From NCBI GenBank assembly GCA_963788215.1, contig CAWBFX010000010.1:868001-932000 (forward strand): a stretch of DNA of 64,000 bases. Reading direction: 5' to 3'. Position numbers and translations under genes: made by a program. Origin of the DNA: AC-32 sp963788215. Its GTDB lineage: Bacteria; Actinomycetota; Thermoleophilia; Gaiellales; Gaiellaceae. Below are positions 24,970-33,518 of this stretch, piece after piece (positions within the stretch are counted from its first letter, which is position 1; each line of letters starts with the position of its first letter). The notes below the pieces were generated by a model that was not told the DNA's origin, made no database searches, and saw only the letters and a program-made list of their open reading frames with translations.

Positions 24970-25422
24970 GTGGAGTGGCCGCAGTCCTTCTACGATCTGA
25001 AGCGCGGCGAGGGCTGCCCGATGTGCGCCCAAGGCCGGCCGGAGGAGACCGAGTACGGCGCGCGCTTCTTCGCCGGCGAGGTCGCGGACGCGTACCTGCA
25101 GAGGGAGAACCTGCAGCGCGGCTACACGGTCGTCATCTGGCGCGGCCGCCACGTGTCCGAGCCGACCGAGCTGTCTTCCGAAGAGGCGGCGCAGTACTGG
25201 CTCGAACTACTCGAGGCAGGCCGGCGAATCGAGCGCGCCCTCCAGCCGGTCAAGCTCAACTACGACACCCTCGGCAACTCGCTGCCGCACCTGCACACGC
25301 ACGTGATGCCGCGCTACGCCGACGATCCGAAGCCCGGCTGGCCGTTCCCGCACCCGGAGGGCGATCGCGGCGTGCAGGACGAGGACCAGTTCCGCCGCGA
25401 CCTCGAGGCGCTTCGCGCCTGA
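24970..25422 (+). CDS. HIT family hydrolase
   Basis: 150 residues. The histidine triad is seen in NSLPHLHTHVMPR (HxHxH) near 105-110, and the first strand holds GCPMCAQGRPEE. HIT enzymes hydrolyse or transfer nucleotides from nucleoside phosphoramidates and dinucleotide polyphosphates. GTG start with a -10 box at 7 bases. The C-terminus WPFPHPEGDRGVQDEDQF is typical of actinobacterial members. Confidence 0.88.
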   Translation: MEWPQSFYDLKRGEGCPMCAQGRPEETEYGARFFAGEVADAYLQRENLQRGYTVVIWRGRHVSEPTELSSEEAAQYWLELLEAGRRIERALQPVKLNYDTLGNSLPHLHTHVMPRYADDPKPGWPFPHPEGDRGVQDEDQFRRDLEALRA

Positions 25423-25457
25423 GCGGGGCCGCGGCGGCCCTGGCCTCGCTCGTTACT

Positions 25458-26156
25458 TCAGCCGAGCCTCCGCAGGCGCAGCCGGCGAGACGACTTCACG
25501 CGCACTCTCGAGGACGCAGACGTCGCGGAGACGTCGGCACAAATCGCCGAGAGCGTCACCGTCACCTGGCCTGAGGTGTTCGTGTTCTCGATCGAGCCCG
25601 TCCAGCCGGTGCCGTCGGAGTTCGGGCCCGACTGGTTCACGAAAACATCGCGCCCGATCGGATCGTCGAGCGTCCAGCCACCGCCGGTGACGTGCTTCCC
25701 TCCAGGACAGGGGATCGTCCCAAAGGCTGTGACCCCCCCGCCGATGACCGCCGAGGCGCTGACGATCTCGTAGCCGCTGACGCCGTCGGCGCCAGTCGGC
25801 CCCTGCGGGCCGGTCGCGCCCTGCGGCCCCGTCGGCCCCTGAACGCCCTGCGGGCCCGTTGGTCCCTGCACTCCCTGCGGCCCGGTCGGGCCACTCGGGC
25901 CGGTTGGGCCCTGTGGGCCCGTCGGCCCGGTCGCGCCCGTCTGCCCCTCAGCGTTCCAGGTGACGGCAGACTCGTGCTGGCGACAGTCGCTCGCCGACGC
26001 GACGAGACGCATGTTTCCGTTGGTGTCGTTGACGCAGGCGGTCAGCGTCCCGGATCCCCCGCCGGAGGAGTAGGCGACTCCGGCTGCGGCGATTGCCGCA
26101 ACTGCGGCGCCCACGAGAACGACAGTGCGGCGTGGGCGCCCGATGCGTTTGAGCAT
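25458..26156 (-). CDS. Surface protein with collagen-like Gly-X-Y repeats
   Basis: 232 residues from ATG 26156, with AAGGA six bases ahead. A basic start and hydrophobic helix (TVVLVGAAVAAIAAAGVAYS) form a signal or anchor. A short domain with two cysteines (LTACVNDTNGNMRLVA, ASDCRQHE) follows. About 17 Gly-X-Y triplets, mostly GPTGPQ and GATGPQ, lie near 75-127. Then comes a C-terminal beta domain with CPGGKHVTGGGWTL and a basic tail KSSRRLRLRRLG. The triplets predict a trimeric collagen-type stalk on the cell surface. The DNA in 25780-25940 looks repetitive only because of these codons. Confidence 0.8.
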   Translation of the reverse strand: MLKRIGRPRRTVVLVGAAVAAIAAAGVAYSSGGGSGTLTACVNDTNGNMRLVASASDCRQHESAVTWNAEGQTGATGPTGPQGPTGPSGPTGPQGVQGPTGPQGVQGPTGPQGATGPQGPTGADGVSGYEIVSASAVIGGGVTAFGTIPCPGGKHVTGGGWTLDDPIGRDVFVNQSGPNSDGTGWTGSIENTNTSGQVTVTLSAICADVSATSASSRVRVKSSRRLRLRRLG

Positions 26157-26252
26157 GGTGTTCCTTTCGGGTTGGCGGCTCGCCCCGGCGGTGTTCGCCG
26201 GAGCGGTACTAACCGCGATATAGGTCAGCTCCGAAGCCTTTGCAAGCGTGGG

Positions 26253-26258
26253 TACGCT
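26253..26258 (+). promoter_or_regulatory. -10 box TACGCT of a leaderless transcript
   Basis: TACGCT ends 7 bases before ATG 26266 of the Lhr gene. It favours this ATG over the in-frame GTG 26248. Inferred from position. Confidence 0.5.
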
Positions 26259-26265
26259 GGCCCGG

Positions 26266-29200
26266 ATGGATGCACTTTCGGTCTTCAGCGAGGCGACACG
26301 CTCTTGGTTCACGCACGCCTTCGAAGGACCGACTCCTGCCCAGACGCTCGGCTGGCCCGCAATCGCTCGCGGTGGACACACGCTGATCCAGGCGCCGACC
26401 GGTTCGGGCAAGACGCTCGCCGCCTTCCTCTACGGAATCGACCGGCTCAATTCGGCGCCCGGCGAAGGGCTGCGCCTCCTCTACGTCTCGCCTCTGAAGG
26501 CGCTCAACTACGACATCGAGCGCAACCTCCGCGGGCCGCTCGCCGGCTTGCGGTCGAACCTGCGCGTAGGTGTCCGCACCGGCGACACGACGCAGAAGGA
26601 GCGCGCCGCGATGCTCCGCGAGCCGCCCGACATCCTGATCACGACTCCCGAGTCGCTCTTCCTGCTCCTGACCTCGCGGGCGCGCGAGAACCTGAAGTCG
26701 GTCGAGACGGTGATCGTGGACGAGGTCCACGCCGTCGCAGGCACCAAGCGTGGAGCTCACCTCGCCCTGTCGCTGGAGCGCCTGGAACGGCTGGTGGGCG
26801 AGCCGGTCCAGCGCGTCGGCCTGTCTGCCACTCAGCGACCTCTCGAAGAAATCGGCCGCTTCGTCTCCGGCGGGCGGGACATCGAGCTCGTCGACGCGGG
26901 CCGCGCGAAGGAGCTCGACCTGAAGGTGGTCGTGCCGCTTGACGACATGCGCGAGCCCGAGGAGCAGCAGTCGATCTGGCCGTCGATCTACCCGGAGATC
27001 CTCGAGCTCGTCCGCGCGCACCGCTCGACGATCGTGTTCGTCAACAACCGCCGCCTGGCCGAGCGGCTCGCGCTCCGGCTGAACGACCTCGCGGAGGAAG
27101 AGATCGCCCGCGCCCACCACGGCTCGCTGGCCCGCGAGCAGCGCGTCGAGATCGAGGAGCTGCTGAAGAGAGGCGAGATCCCGTGCCTGGTCGCGACCTC
27201 GTCGCTCGAGCTCGGGATCGACATGGGGGCGGTCGACCTCGTGATCCAGGTCGAGTCGCCGAAGTCGGTCGCGCGCGGGCTGCAGCGGATCGGGCGCGCG
27301 GGCCACGAGCTCGGCGCCGTCTCGAAGGGCCGGATCTTCCCCAAGTTCCGCGCCGACCTGCTCGAGTCGGCGGTGGTCGCGCGCCGGATGCTCGACGGGG
27401 CGATCGAGGAGACGCAGATCCCGCGCAACCCGCTCGACGTCCTGGCGCAGCAGATCGTCGCGATCTGCGCCGACGAGGAGATCTCGGTCGAGGAGCTGCA
27501 CAGCCTCGTCCGCGGCGCCTATCCGTTCAGCGACCTCTCGCGCGTCCAGCTCGAGAACGTGCTGGACATGCTCGACGGCCGCTACCCATCCGACGAGTTC
27601 GCCGAGCTGCGGGCGCGCGTCGTCTGGGATCGCACGGCGGGCGTCGTGCGCGGCCGGCAGGGCGCGCGGCGGCTGGCGGTCACCAACGCGGGCACGATCC
27701 CCGACCGCGGCCTCTTCGGCGTCCATCTCGTGGATGGCGGAGGCCGGGTGGGCGAGCTCGACGAGGAGATGGTCTACGAGGCCCGGGCGGGGCAGACCTT
27801 CCTGCTCGGGGCGAGCACCTGGCGGATCGAGGAGATCACGCGCGACCGCGTGCTCGTCTCACCGGCGCCCGGCGTTCCCGGCGCGGTGCCGTTCTGGAAG
27901 GGCGAGGGAGTGGGGAGGCCCTACGAGCTGGGCGAGGCGATCGGCGCTGCGTCTCGCGAGCTGGTGGCTCTCTCAGACGAAAAGGCGCTGACGCGACTTC
28001 AGGCAGAGCACATGCTGGACAAGCGGGCGGCGGCGAACCTCCTGGCCTTCTTGCGCGAGCAAGAAGGCGCCACCACGGCGGTGCCCTCCGACCGCACCGT
28101 GGTGGTCGAGCGGTTTCGCGACGAGATCGGCGACTGGCGGCTCTGCGTGCTCACGCCGTTCGGCGGGCGGGTGCACGCGCCCTGGGCCCTGGCACTCGGC
28201 GCCCGGCTGCGCGAGTCGCTCGGCCTGGAGACGCAGGCGATCTGGTCCGACGACGGGATCGCGATCCACCTCCCCGAGGCCGACGCGCCGCCGCCGGTGG
28301 ACGACGTCCTCCTGGACCCGGAAAGCGTCGAAGAGCTGGTCGTGCAGGAGCTCGGCGACACCGCGCTCTTCGGCGCGCGCTTCCGCGAGAACGCCGGCCG
28401 CGCGCTGCTGATCCCGAGACGGCGCCCGGGGGAGCGGACGCCTCTGTGGCAGCAGAGGCTGAAAGCTCAGTCGCTGCTCCAGGTGGCGCGCCGCTACCCG
28501 GCGTTTCCGGTGGTGCTGGAGACCTACCGCGAGTGCCTGCAGGACGTCTTCGACCTCCCTGCGCTGAAGCGGTTGCTCAGCGGACTGCGCACGCGGCAGA
28601 TCGACCTCGTCGACGTCGAGACGCCGTCGGCCTCGCCCTACGCGGCCTCGCTCCTCTTCGACTACGTCGCCAACTACATGTACGAGGACGACACGCCGGC
28701 CGCCGAGCGCCGCGCCCAGGCGCTCTCGCTCGATCGCGACCTGCTGAAGGAGCTGCTCGGCCAGGAGGAGCTGCGCGACCTGATCGACCCCGGCGCGCTC
28801 GCCGACGTCGAGGAGCGCCTGCGCGGCGAGGCGCGGTCGCCCGACGAGCTGCACGACCTGCTGCGGCGCCGCGGGGATCTGCGCTCCGGCGAGTACCCGG
28901 ACGATCTCGCCGAGCCGCTGCTGGCCGAGCGCCGCGCGGTGGTCGTGCGAGTCGCCGGCGAGGAGCGGCTGATCGCCGCGGAGGACGCCGGCCGCTACCG
29001 CGACGCCGTCGGGGCGATGCCGCCGGGCGGCTTGCCCGAGGTCTTCCTCGAGGCCGACGAGGCGCCGCTCGAGTCCCTGGTGCGGCGATTCGCGCGTTCG
29101 CGCGGGCCGTTCACGACCGGGGAGGCGAACGACCGCTTCGGCCGCGACGTCGAGCCGGCGCTCCGGGACCTCGAGCGCCGCGACCAGCTCGTGCGGGGGG

Positions 29201-30504
29201 AGCTCCGCCCCGGCGGTACGGAGCGTGAGTGGTGCGATCCCGAGGTTCTGCGCCGACTTCGCCGCGCGTCACTCGCGGCGCTTCGCCGCGAGGTCGAGCC
29301 TGTCGAACAGGCTGCCTTCGGCCGCTTCCTGCCGAGCTGGCACGGGATCGGACGCCGCGCGTCGCTCCGCGAGGCGCTCGTGCCGCTGCAGGGCCTCGCG
29401 CTTCCGGTCGCGCTCTGGGAGAGCGACGTCCTGCCCAGACGCGTGCCCGGCTACCGCCCCGAGCAGCTCGACGCGCTCTGCGCCTCGGGCGAGGTCGTCT
29501 GGGTCGGGGCCGGGCTCGACCGCGTGGCGCTCTTCTTCCGCGAGGACGCGGTCGCGCTCGGGCTGCCGCCGGCCGCCGACCGCCCCGAACGAGAGGTGCA
29601 CGAACGCCTCCGGGCGGCGCTCAGCCGCAGCGCGCTCTTCTGGTTCGACCTGCTCGTCGACACCGGGCTCGAGGCCGAGGAAGCCCTACCCGCCCTCTGG
29701 GATCTCGTCTGGGCGGGCGAAGTCACGAACGACGCGTGGACGCCGCTCCGCGCCGGCCGCCGCTACCAGGCGGCGCCGAGGCGCCCTCGCGAGCGGCGAT
29801 TCTCTCGCCGTCGCGCGACGGAGACGACGGCGACGCAGGGCCGCTGGTCGCTCGCGAGCCGTCTCTTCGGTACACGGCCGGGGGCTGACCCCGGACGTGG
29901 CCCCGACCGCCGCGCGCTCGCGGAACTGCTGCTGGAGCGGCACGGGATCGTGACGCGTGACGGCGTCCGCGCGGAGGGGATTCCCGGCGGTTTTGGAGCG
30001 GTCTACGGCGAGCTCCGCTCCCTGGAGACGCTCGGCCTCTGCCGCCGCGGCTACTTCGTCGAAGGTCTCGGCGGCGCGCAGTTCGCGCTCGGCGGCGCCG
30101 TCGAGCGCCTGCGCGAGCTGCGACCGAAGGACGGCGAGGAGCCCGAGCCGCTCGTGCTCGCCGCGGCCGACCCGGCCCAACCGTACGGCGCAGCGCTTCC
30201 CTGGCCGAAGCGGGCAGGCGCCCGCGCAGCCCGGGTGGCCGGCGCGCACGTCGTCCTGCTCGGCGGCGAGGCGGCACTCTTCGTCGAGCGCGGCGGCCGC
30301 TCGCTCGTCCCGCTGCGCGACCCCGAGGAGGGCTGGCTGAGAGAAGCGCTGGCCGCCCTGGTCGCGCACGTGCGCGCGACGGGCGTGAAGCGCCTCGCGG
30401 TCGAGCGCTTCGACGGCGAGCCCGTCGGCGACACCGAGATCATGCCGCTCCTCCTCGACGCGGGCTTCGTGCAGGGGCCGCGCCGAGCGGTCCTGCGCCC
30501 GTAG
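26266..30504 (+). CDS. lhr: Lhr-type large ATP-dependent DNA helicase
   Basis: 1412 residues, close to full-length Lhr. The SF2 core includes QAPTGSGKTLAAFLY (Walker A, near 44), DEVHAV (Walker B), LSATQRPLEEIG (motif III), HHGSLAREQR, ATSSLELGIDMGAVD and QRIGRAGH (motif VI). Winged-helix and Lhr-core regions follow, then a C-terminal half of repeated winged helices (AlkZ-like), as in E. coli Lhr-CTD. Lhr is a 3'-5' translocase in DNA repair, and E. coli Lhr-CTD has been reported to remove uracil. Residues about 1203-1214 (TRPGADPGRGPD) come from an inserted palindromic repeat in a variable stretch. Confidence 0.95.
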   Translation: MDALSVFSEATRSWFTHAFEGPTPAQTLGWPAIARGGHTLIQAPTGSGKTLAAFLYGIDRLNSAPGEGLRLLYVSPLKALNYDIERNLRGPLAGLRSNLRVGVRTGDTTQKERAAMLREPPDILITTPESLFLLLTSRARENLKSVETVIVDEVHAVAGTKRGAHLALSLERLERLVGEPVQRVGLSATQRPLEEIGRFVSGGRDIELVDAGRAKELDLKVVVPLDDMREPEEQQSIWPSIYPEILELVRAHRSTIVFVNNRRLAERLALRLNDLAEEEIARAHHGSLAREQRVEIEELLKRGEIPCLVATSSLELGIDMGAVDLVIQVESPKSVARGLQRIGRAGHELGAVSKGRIFPKFRADLLESAVVARRMLDGAIEETQIPRNPLDVLAQQIVAICADEEISVEELHSLVRGAYPFSDLSRVQLENVLDMLDGRYPSDEFAELRARVVWDRTAGVVRGRQGARRLAVTNAGTIPDRGLFGVHLVDGGGRVGELDEEMVYEARAGQTFLLGASTWRIEEITRDRVLVSPAPGVPGAVPFWKGEGVGRPYELGEAIGAASRELVALSDEKALTRLQAEHMLDKRAAANLLAFLREQEGATTAVPSDRTVVVERFRDEIGDWRLCVLTPFGGRVHAPWALALGARLRESLGLETQAIWSDDGIAIHLPEADAPPPVDDVLLDPESVEELVVQELGDTALFGARFRENAGRALLIPRRRPGERTPLWQQRLKAQSLLQVARRYPAFPVVLETYRECLQDVFDLPALKRLLSGLRTRQIDLVDVETPSASPYAASLLFDYVANYMYEDDTPAAERRAQALSLDRDLLKELLGQEELRDLIDPGALADVEERLRGEARSPDELHDLLRRRGDLRSGEYPDDLAEPLLAERRAVVVRVAGEERLIAAEDAGRYRDAVGAMPPGGLPEVFLEADEAPLESLVRRFARSRGPFTTGEANDRFGRDVEPALRDLERRDQLVRGELRPGGTEREWCDPEVLRRLRRASLAALRREVEPVEQAAFGRFLPSWHGIGRRASLREALVPLQGLALPVALWESDVLPRRVPGYRPEQLDALCASGEVVWVGAGLDRVALFFREDAVALGLPPAADRPEREVHERLRAALSRSALFWFDLLVDTGLEAEEALPALWDLVWAGEVTNDAWTPLRAGRRYQAAPRRPRERRFSRRRATETTATQGRWSLASRLFGTRPGADPGRGPDRRALAELLLERHGIVTRDGVRAEGIPGGFGAVYGELRSLETLGLCRRGYFVEGLGGAQFALGGAVERLRELRPKDGEEPEPLVLAAADPAQPYGAALPWPKRAGARAARVAGAHVVLLGGEAALFVERGGRSLVPLRDPEEGWLREALAALVAHVRATGVKRLAVERFDGEPVGDTEIMPLLLDAGFVQGPRRAVLRP
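29876..29902. repeat. Palindromic repeat inserted in frame in lhr
   Basis: CCGGGGGCTGACCCCGG is a near-palindrome. The 18 bases at 29885-29902 are identical to 2691-2708, which lie in a non-coding hairpin. Here the unit is translated as part of a low-conservation loop. With 619-644 it is the second in-gene copy in the window. Confidence 0.65.
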
Positions 30505-30508
30505 CCGT

Positions 30509-30537
30509 TTGACAGCCGCCCGAGAGAGGCGTAGACC
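30509..30537 (+). promoter_or_regulatory. Promoter candidate TTGACA-N17-TAGACC
   Basis: A perfect -35 hexamer at 30509-30514, then 17 bases, then TAGACC at 30532-30537. It lies just after the lhr stop and 50 bases ahead of the secreted-protein ATG, which has its own ribosome site (AAAGGAG). The -10 match is weak (3 of 6). Confidence 0.5.
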
Positions 30538-30586
30538 ACGCCGACGGGCTCCGTCCCGGAGCCCAGGGGAGAGTGAAAGGAGACCG

Positions 30587-32227
30587 ATGAGACGGTTTGT
30601 CCTTGCTTTCATGCTCTCGGTTGTGGGGGTGCTCGTCATCGCTCCCTTCGCGACGGGCTCGGTGCGGCCGGGCTCGAGCAGCGGCACCACCGACGAGTAC
30701 GGCGTCCGCAACTGCAGCCAGGGCCTTCAGATCTGCACCGAGGTGAAGGACTCGATCGGATACGAGGGGGCGTACACCGGCCACGACGAGCCCTCGCTTC
30801 TCTTCTATTCGGGCACGCAAGGGTCGGGAAACTCCAACCTCTACCGACTGAAGCTCCCGAGCGATCCGCACCTCCAGCCGAACCAGGCGGGCACCGGGGC
30901 GACCTGGAACTTCCAGCTCCGTCCGGCATTCTGGCTCGGAATGGCGATGTGCGACACGCAGTCGTACCCGGAGTGGACGAACACGTGCACGCCCGACAGC
31001 GACGGCAACATCTTCGACGGCACCGACGAGAACGCAGCCGACTACATCGGCAAGCATCCCGGCGCCGCCTTCATGGAGATGCAGTTCTATCCACCGGGCT
31101 GGGTTTCCTGGCCGCCGGGCGTCAGCTGCAGCGCCACCCAGTGGTGCGCCGCTCTGACGATCGACAGCCTCAACCAGAACGGCAACACGGGCCAGCCGAA
31201 CAACGAGGATTGTCTCGACACGGTCGGCATCGAGCCCGTGTCATTCGCGTTCATCACCCACAACGGCGTGCCGCATGCGGCGCCCGACCCGCTGACGGCG
31301 TTCTCGCCGCCGTACGACGCGATCACTCCGAACCCGGCGACCGACCTGTGGATGAACTCGGGCGACGTCCTGACGGTCGACATGCACGACACGGCTGCGG
31401 GCTTCCAGGTCGTGATCCACGATCTGACGAGCGGCCAGTCCGGCTCGATGACCGCCAGCGTCGAGAACGGGTTCCAGCAGATCCTGTACCAGCCCGACGC
31501 AGCGACCTGTGACGAGCAGCCGTACGCCTACCACCCGATGTACGGGAGCTCGAGCGAGCACACCCGCGTCCCGTGGGCGGCGCACACGTACAACGTCGCG
31601 TTCTCGGACGAGATCGGCCACTTCGAGTACTGCAGCCAGGCCGACGAGGACGGGAACTGCGTCGCCGGCGGCGACGTCGACGATGACGACGCCGGCTGCT
31701 TCAACGCAGACGATTCGCTGTTGGTCGCCATCGGCGGCTGTCTGGGGACCGACGTCGACTTCGACGGCCCGGCCTACGGTTTGAACTGGCCCGGAACCGG
31801 GCGGAACCGTGGGCAGGACCAGAAGTACCACACGACCACGGTCGCGTTCACGACCCCGCTCTTCAACGGGAACCGGAACTACGACCGCGTTGCGTTCGAG
31901 ACCGACCTGCCGCGCATCGAGGCGGCGGACTTCGGCGGGAGCTGCGACCGCTTGACCGGCAACGGCTGCACCAACCCGCCGCCGGGCGCGCAGTTCTATC
32001 CGATCTTCTCGACCGGAACGTCGACGATGAACCGGAACCCTCACGGCAACTGCGTGTGGCAGCTCGGGGGCACGAACATCCCGGGCACCACCAACACGTT
32101 CGGCGGAAACTCAACGGCCGAGTACGGCCCGCTTCTCTTCAGCTTCTACGCGGGCCCGAACCCGGCCACGCGTCGGCGGACGAACAACTTCCACCAGACG
32201 CTCGACTCCAACCCCTGCCCGGCCTAG
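30587..32227 (+). CDS. Large secreted protein of unknown function
   Basis: 546 residues. Residues 1-23 are a signal peptide (RFVLAFMLSVVGVLVIAPFA). No family is recognised. The mature part is neutral to acidic, rich in Asn, Gly, Pro and aromatic residues, and has about 18 cysteines, so disulfides are likely. Striking parts are MEMQFYPPGWVSWPPGVSCS, NEDCLDTVGIEPVSFAFITH, an acidic calcium-binding-like stretch GGDVDDDDAGC near 365, and a C-terminal PLLFSFYAGPNPATRRRTNN. The domain may bind carbohydrate. ATG 30587 follows AAAGGAG at 6 bases. The gene has its own promoter and terminator and uses less extreme codons than its neighbours. Confidence 0.7.
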   Translation: MRRFVLAFMLSVVGVLVIAPFATGSVRPGSSSGTTDEYGVRNCSQGLQICTEVKDSIGYEGAYTGHDEPSLLFYSGTQGSGNSNLYRLKLPSDPHLQPNQAGTGATWNFQLRPAFWLGMAMCDTQSYPEWTNTCTPDSDGNIFDGTDENAADYIGKHPGAAFMEMQFYPPGWVSWPPGVSCSATQWCAALTIDSLNQNGNTGQPNNEDCLDTVGIEPVSFAFITHNGVPHAAPDPLTAFSPPYDAITPNPATDLWMNSGDVLTVDMHDTAAGFQVVIHDLTSGQSGSMTASVENGFQQILYQPDAATCDEQPYAYHPMYGSSSEHTRVPWAAHTYNVAFSDEIGHFEYCSQADEDGNCVAGGDVDDDDAGCFNADDSLLVAIGGCLGTDVDFDGPAYGLNWPGTGRNRGQDQKYHTTTVAFTTPLFNGNRNYDRVAFETDLPRIEAADFGGSCDRLTGNGCTNPPPGAQFYPIFSTGTSTMNRNPHGNCVWQLGGTNIPGTTNTFGGNSTAEYGPLLFSFYAGPNPATRRRTNNFHQTLDSNPCPA

Positions 32228-32247
32228 CCGAGCAGCTTTTCGACGAT

Positions 32248-32294
32248 CGCGAGAGCGCCCCACGCGTTTCCCCGGAATGGGGGGCGCTCTCGCG
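32248..32294. terminator. 14-base-pair bidirectional terminator hairpin
   Basis: CGCGAGAGCGCCCC (32248-32261) is the exact reverse complement of GGGGCGCTCTCGCG (32281-32294), with a 19-base loop. It fills the gap between two convergent stop codons. No T-run follows on either strand, so it may work by stem strength or protect 3' ends. Confidence 0.75.
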
Positions 32295-32693
32295 TTACCG
32301 GATCCCGACGTCGAGCTGGATGTCGAGGTGCTTGAACTGGCCCTGCTCGACGGTTGCCGTCGGCGGCTTCACAGTGGGGGCGACGCCTGGGCCGCCCTTG
32401 ACGCCGATCACGTAGCGGCCCTTCGGCGACAGGTTGATGCGGTAGCTGCCGTCCGCGCCGGTCTTCGTCCTCGCGACCAGGTGCCCGTACTGGGTGAACT
32501 CGAGCGTGAAGCCTTTGGCCGGCTTCAGGCAGGACGAGCCGGCTTTGCACGTGTTCGTCCCGGGCGAGATCGTGACCTTGCCCTCCAGGCCGCTCGAGCC
32601 GGTGGTCTCGATCGGCTTCGCCGGATTGCTCCCGCCGCCGCAAGAGGCGGCGACCAGGGCGATCGAGGAGACGAGGGCCAGCCGCGCGATCAT
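32295..32693 (-). CDS. Lipoprotein with a carboxypeptidase-regulatory-like fold
   Basis: 132 residues. Signal peptide with lipobox LVAASC, so the mature protein starts at Cys near 18 and is anchored to the membrane. The rest looks like one beta-sandwich of the carboxypeptidase regulatory (CarboxypepD_reg) kind: GLEGKVTISPG, TKTGADGSYRINLSPKGRYVI and HLDIQLDVG. Two further cysteines (NTCKAGSSC) may form a disulfide. The function is not apparent. ATG 32693 has a TACCCT box 8 bases upstream. Confidence 0.75.
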   Translation of the reverse strand: MIARLALVSSIALVAASCGGGSNPAKPIETTGSSGLEGKVTISPGTNTCKAGSSCLKPAKGFTLEFTQYGHLVARTKTGADGSYRINLSPKGRYVIGVKGGPGVAPTVKPPTATVEQGQFKHLDIQLDVGIR

Positions 32694-32701
32694 CGGGCCG
32701 C

Positions 32702-32725
32702 AGGGTAATTGGCGGGCGTTAGCCT
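32702..32725. promoter_or_regulatory. Back-to-back leaderless promoters
   Basis: TACCCT on the minus strand (32707 to 32702) ends 8 bases before ATG 32693. TAGCCT on the plus strand (32720-32725) ends 7 bases before ATG 32733. Together they explain both divergent starts in a 39-base gap. Confidence 0.45.
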
Positions 32726-32732
32726 GGCGCCG

Positions 32733-33509
32733 ATGCCCGAAGGGGACTCGCTCCACCGCGCGGCCCGCCGGCTGCAGGTGCTGGTCGGCCGTCGGGTCTC
32801 GGTCGAGACGCCGCATCCGCGCGCGGCGGCGGTCGTGGCCGCCGAGCGGCTCGACGGGCGCATACTCGAGCGGGTCGAGGCGGTCGGCAAGAACCTGCTC
32901 CTGACGTTTGAGGGCGGGCTCGTCCTGCGCAGCCACCTGCGCATGAGCGGGCGCTGGCAGGTGCGCGAGCGCGGGCGGCCGGTCAGCGGGCGGCCGTGGC
33001 TCGTGCTCCGCGCGGGCGGACACGAGGCGCTCCTCTGGAACGGCCCGGTTCTGGAGCTCTCGAGACGGCCTCGCCGCGCATCGGTCGGCCCGGACATCCT
33101 CGCGGAGCCGCCCGATCTCGCGGCGATGGTCTCCAACCTGCGGCGAGAGCCGTCTACGCGCGAGTTGGGCGACGCGTTCCTCGACCAGCGCCTCGTCGCC
33201 GGGATCGGGAACCTGTGGCGCGCCGAAGCGCTCTGGCACGCGCGACTGTCGCCGTGGCTCGCGCTGGGCGAGGTGGGCGACGACGAGCTCGAGCTCGTCC
33301 TGCGCGAGGCGGCACGCTTGATGCGTGCATCGGTGGAGGTCGGGAGGTCGCCCCGGATGGTGTATCGGCGCGCGGGGCGACCGTGCCCCCGCTGTGGGGA
33401 ACCCATCCGGTCGCACGGCCAGGGCGACGACAACCGCATGGCCTACTGGTGCCCCACCTGCCAAAGAGAACACCTGCCTGAGAGAGGAGAGGAGCGGCCC
33501 GGGGCGTAA
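32733..33509 (+). CDS. nei: Fpg/Nei family DNA glycosylase (Nei-like)
   Basis: 258 residues. The mature N-terminus PEGDSLHRAARRL carries the catalytic proline and glutamate. MPEGD is typical of Nei (endonuclease VIII) rather than MutM, which usually begins MPELPE. KNLLLTFEGG near 50 holds the conserved lysine. The C-terminal zinc finger has CPRCG and CPTCQ (near 218-243), with the finger arginine in DNRMAYWC. It excises oxidised pyrimidines and cuts the strand. ATG 32733 is fixed by the need for Pro2 and by the -10 box. Confidence 0.93.
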   Translation: MPEGDSLHRAARRLQVLVGRRVSVETPHPRAAAVVAAERLDGRILERVEAVGKNLLLTFEGGLVLRSHLRMSGRWQVRERGRPVSGRPWLVLRAGGHEALLWNGPVLELSRRPRRASVGPDILAEPPDLAAMVSNLRREPSTRELGDAFLDQRLVAGIGNLWRAEALWHARLSPWLALGEVGDDELELVLREAARLMRASVEVGRSPRMVYRRAGRPCPRCGEPIRSHGQGDDNRMAYWCPTCQREHLPERGEERPGA

Positions 33510-33518
33510 CGAGAAATC

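Noticed and set aside
25780..25940. Repetitive DNA that might be a CRISPR or satellite
   Set aside because: The period follows Gly-X-Y codons of the collagen-like protein. There are no unique spacers.
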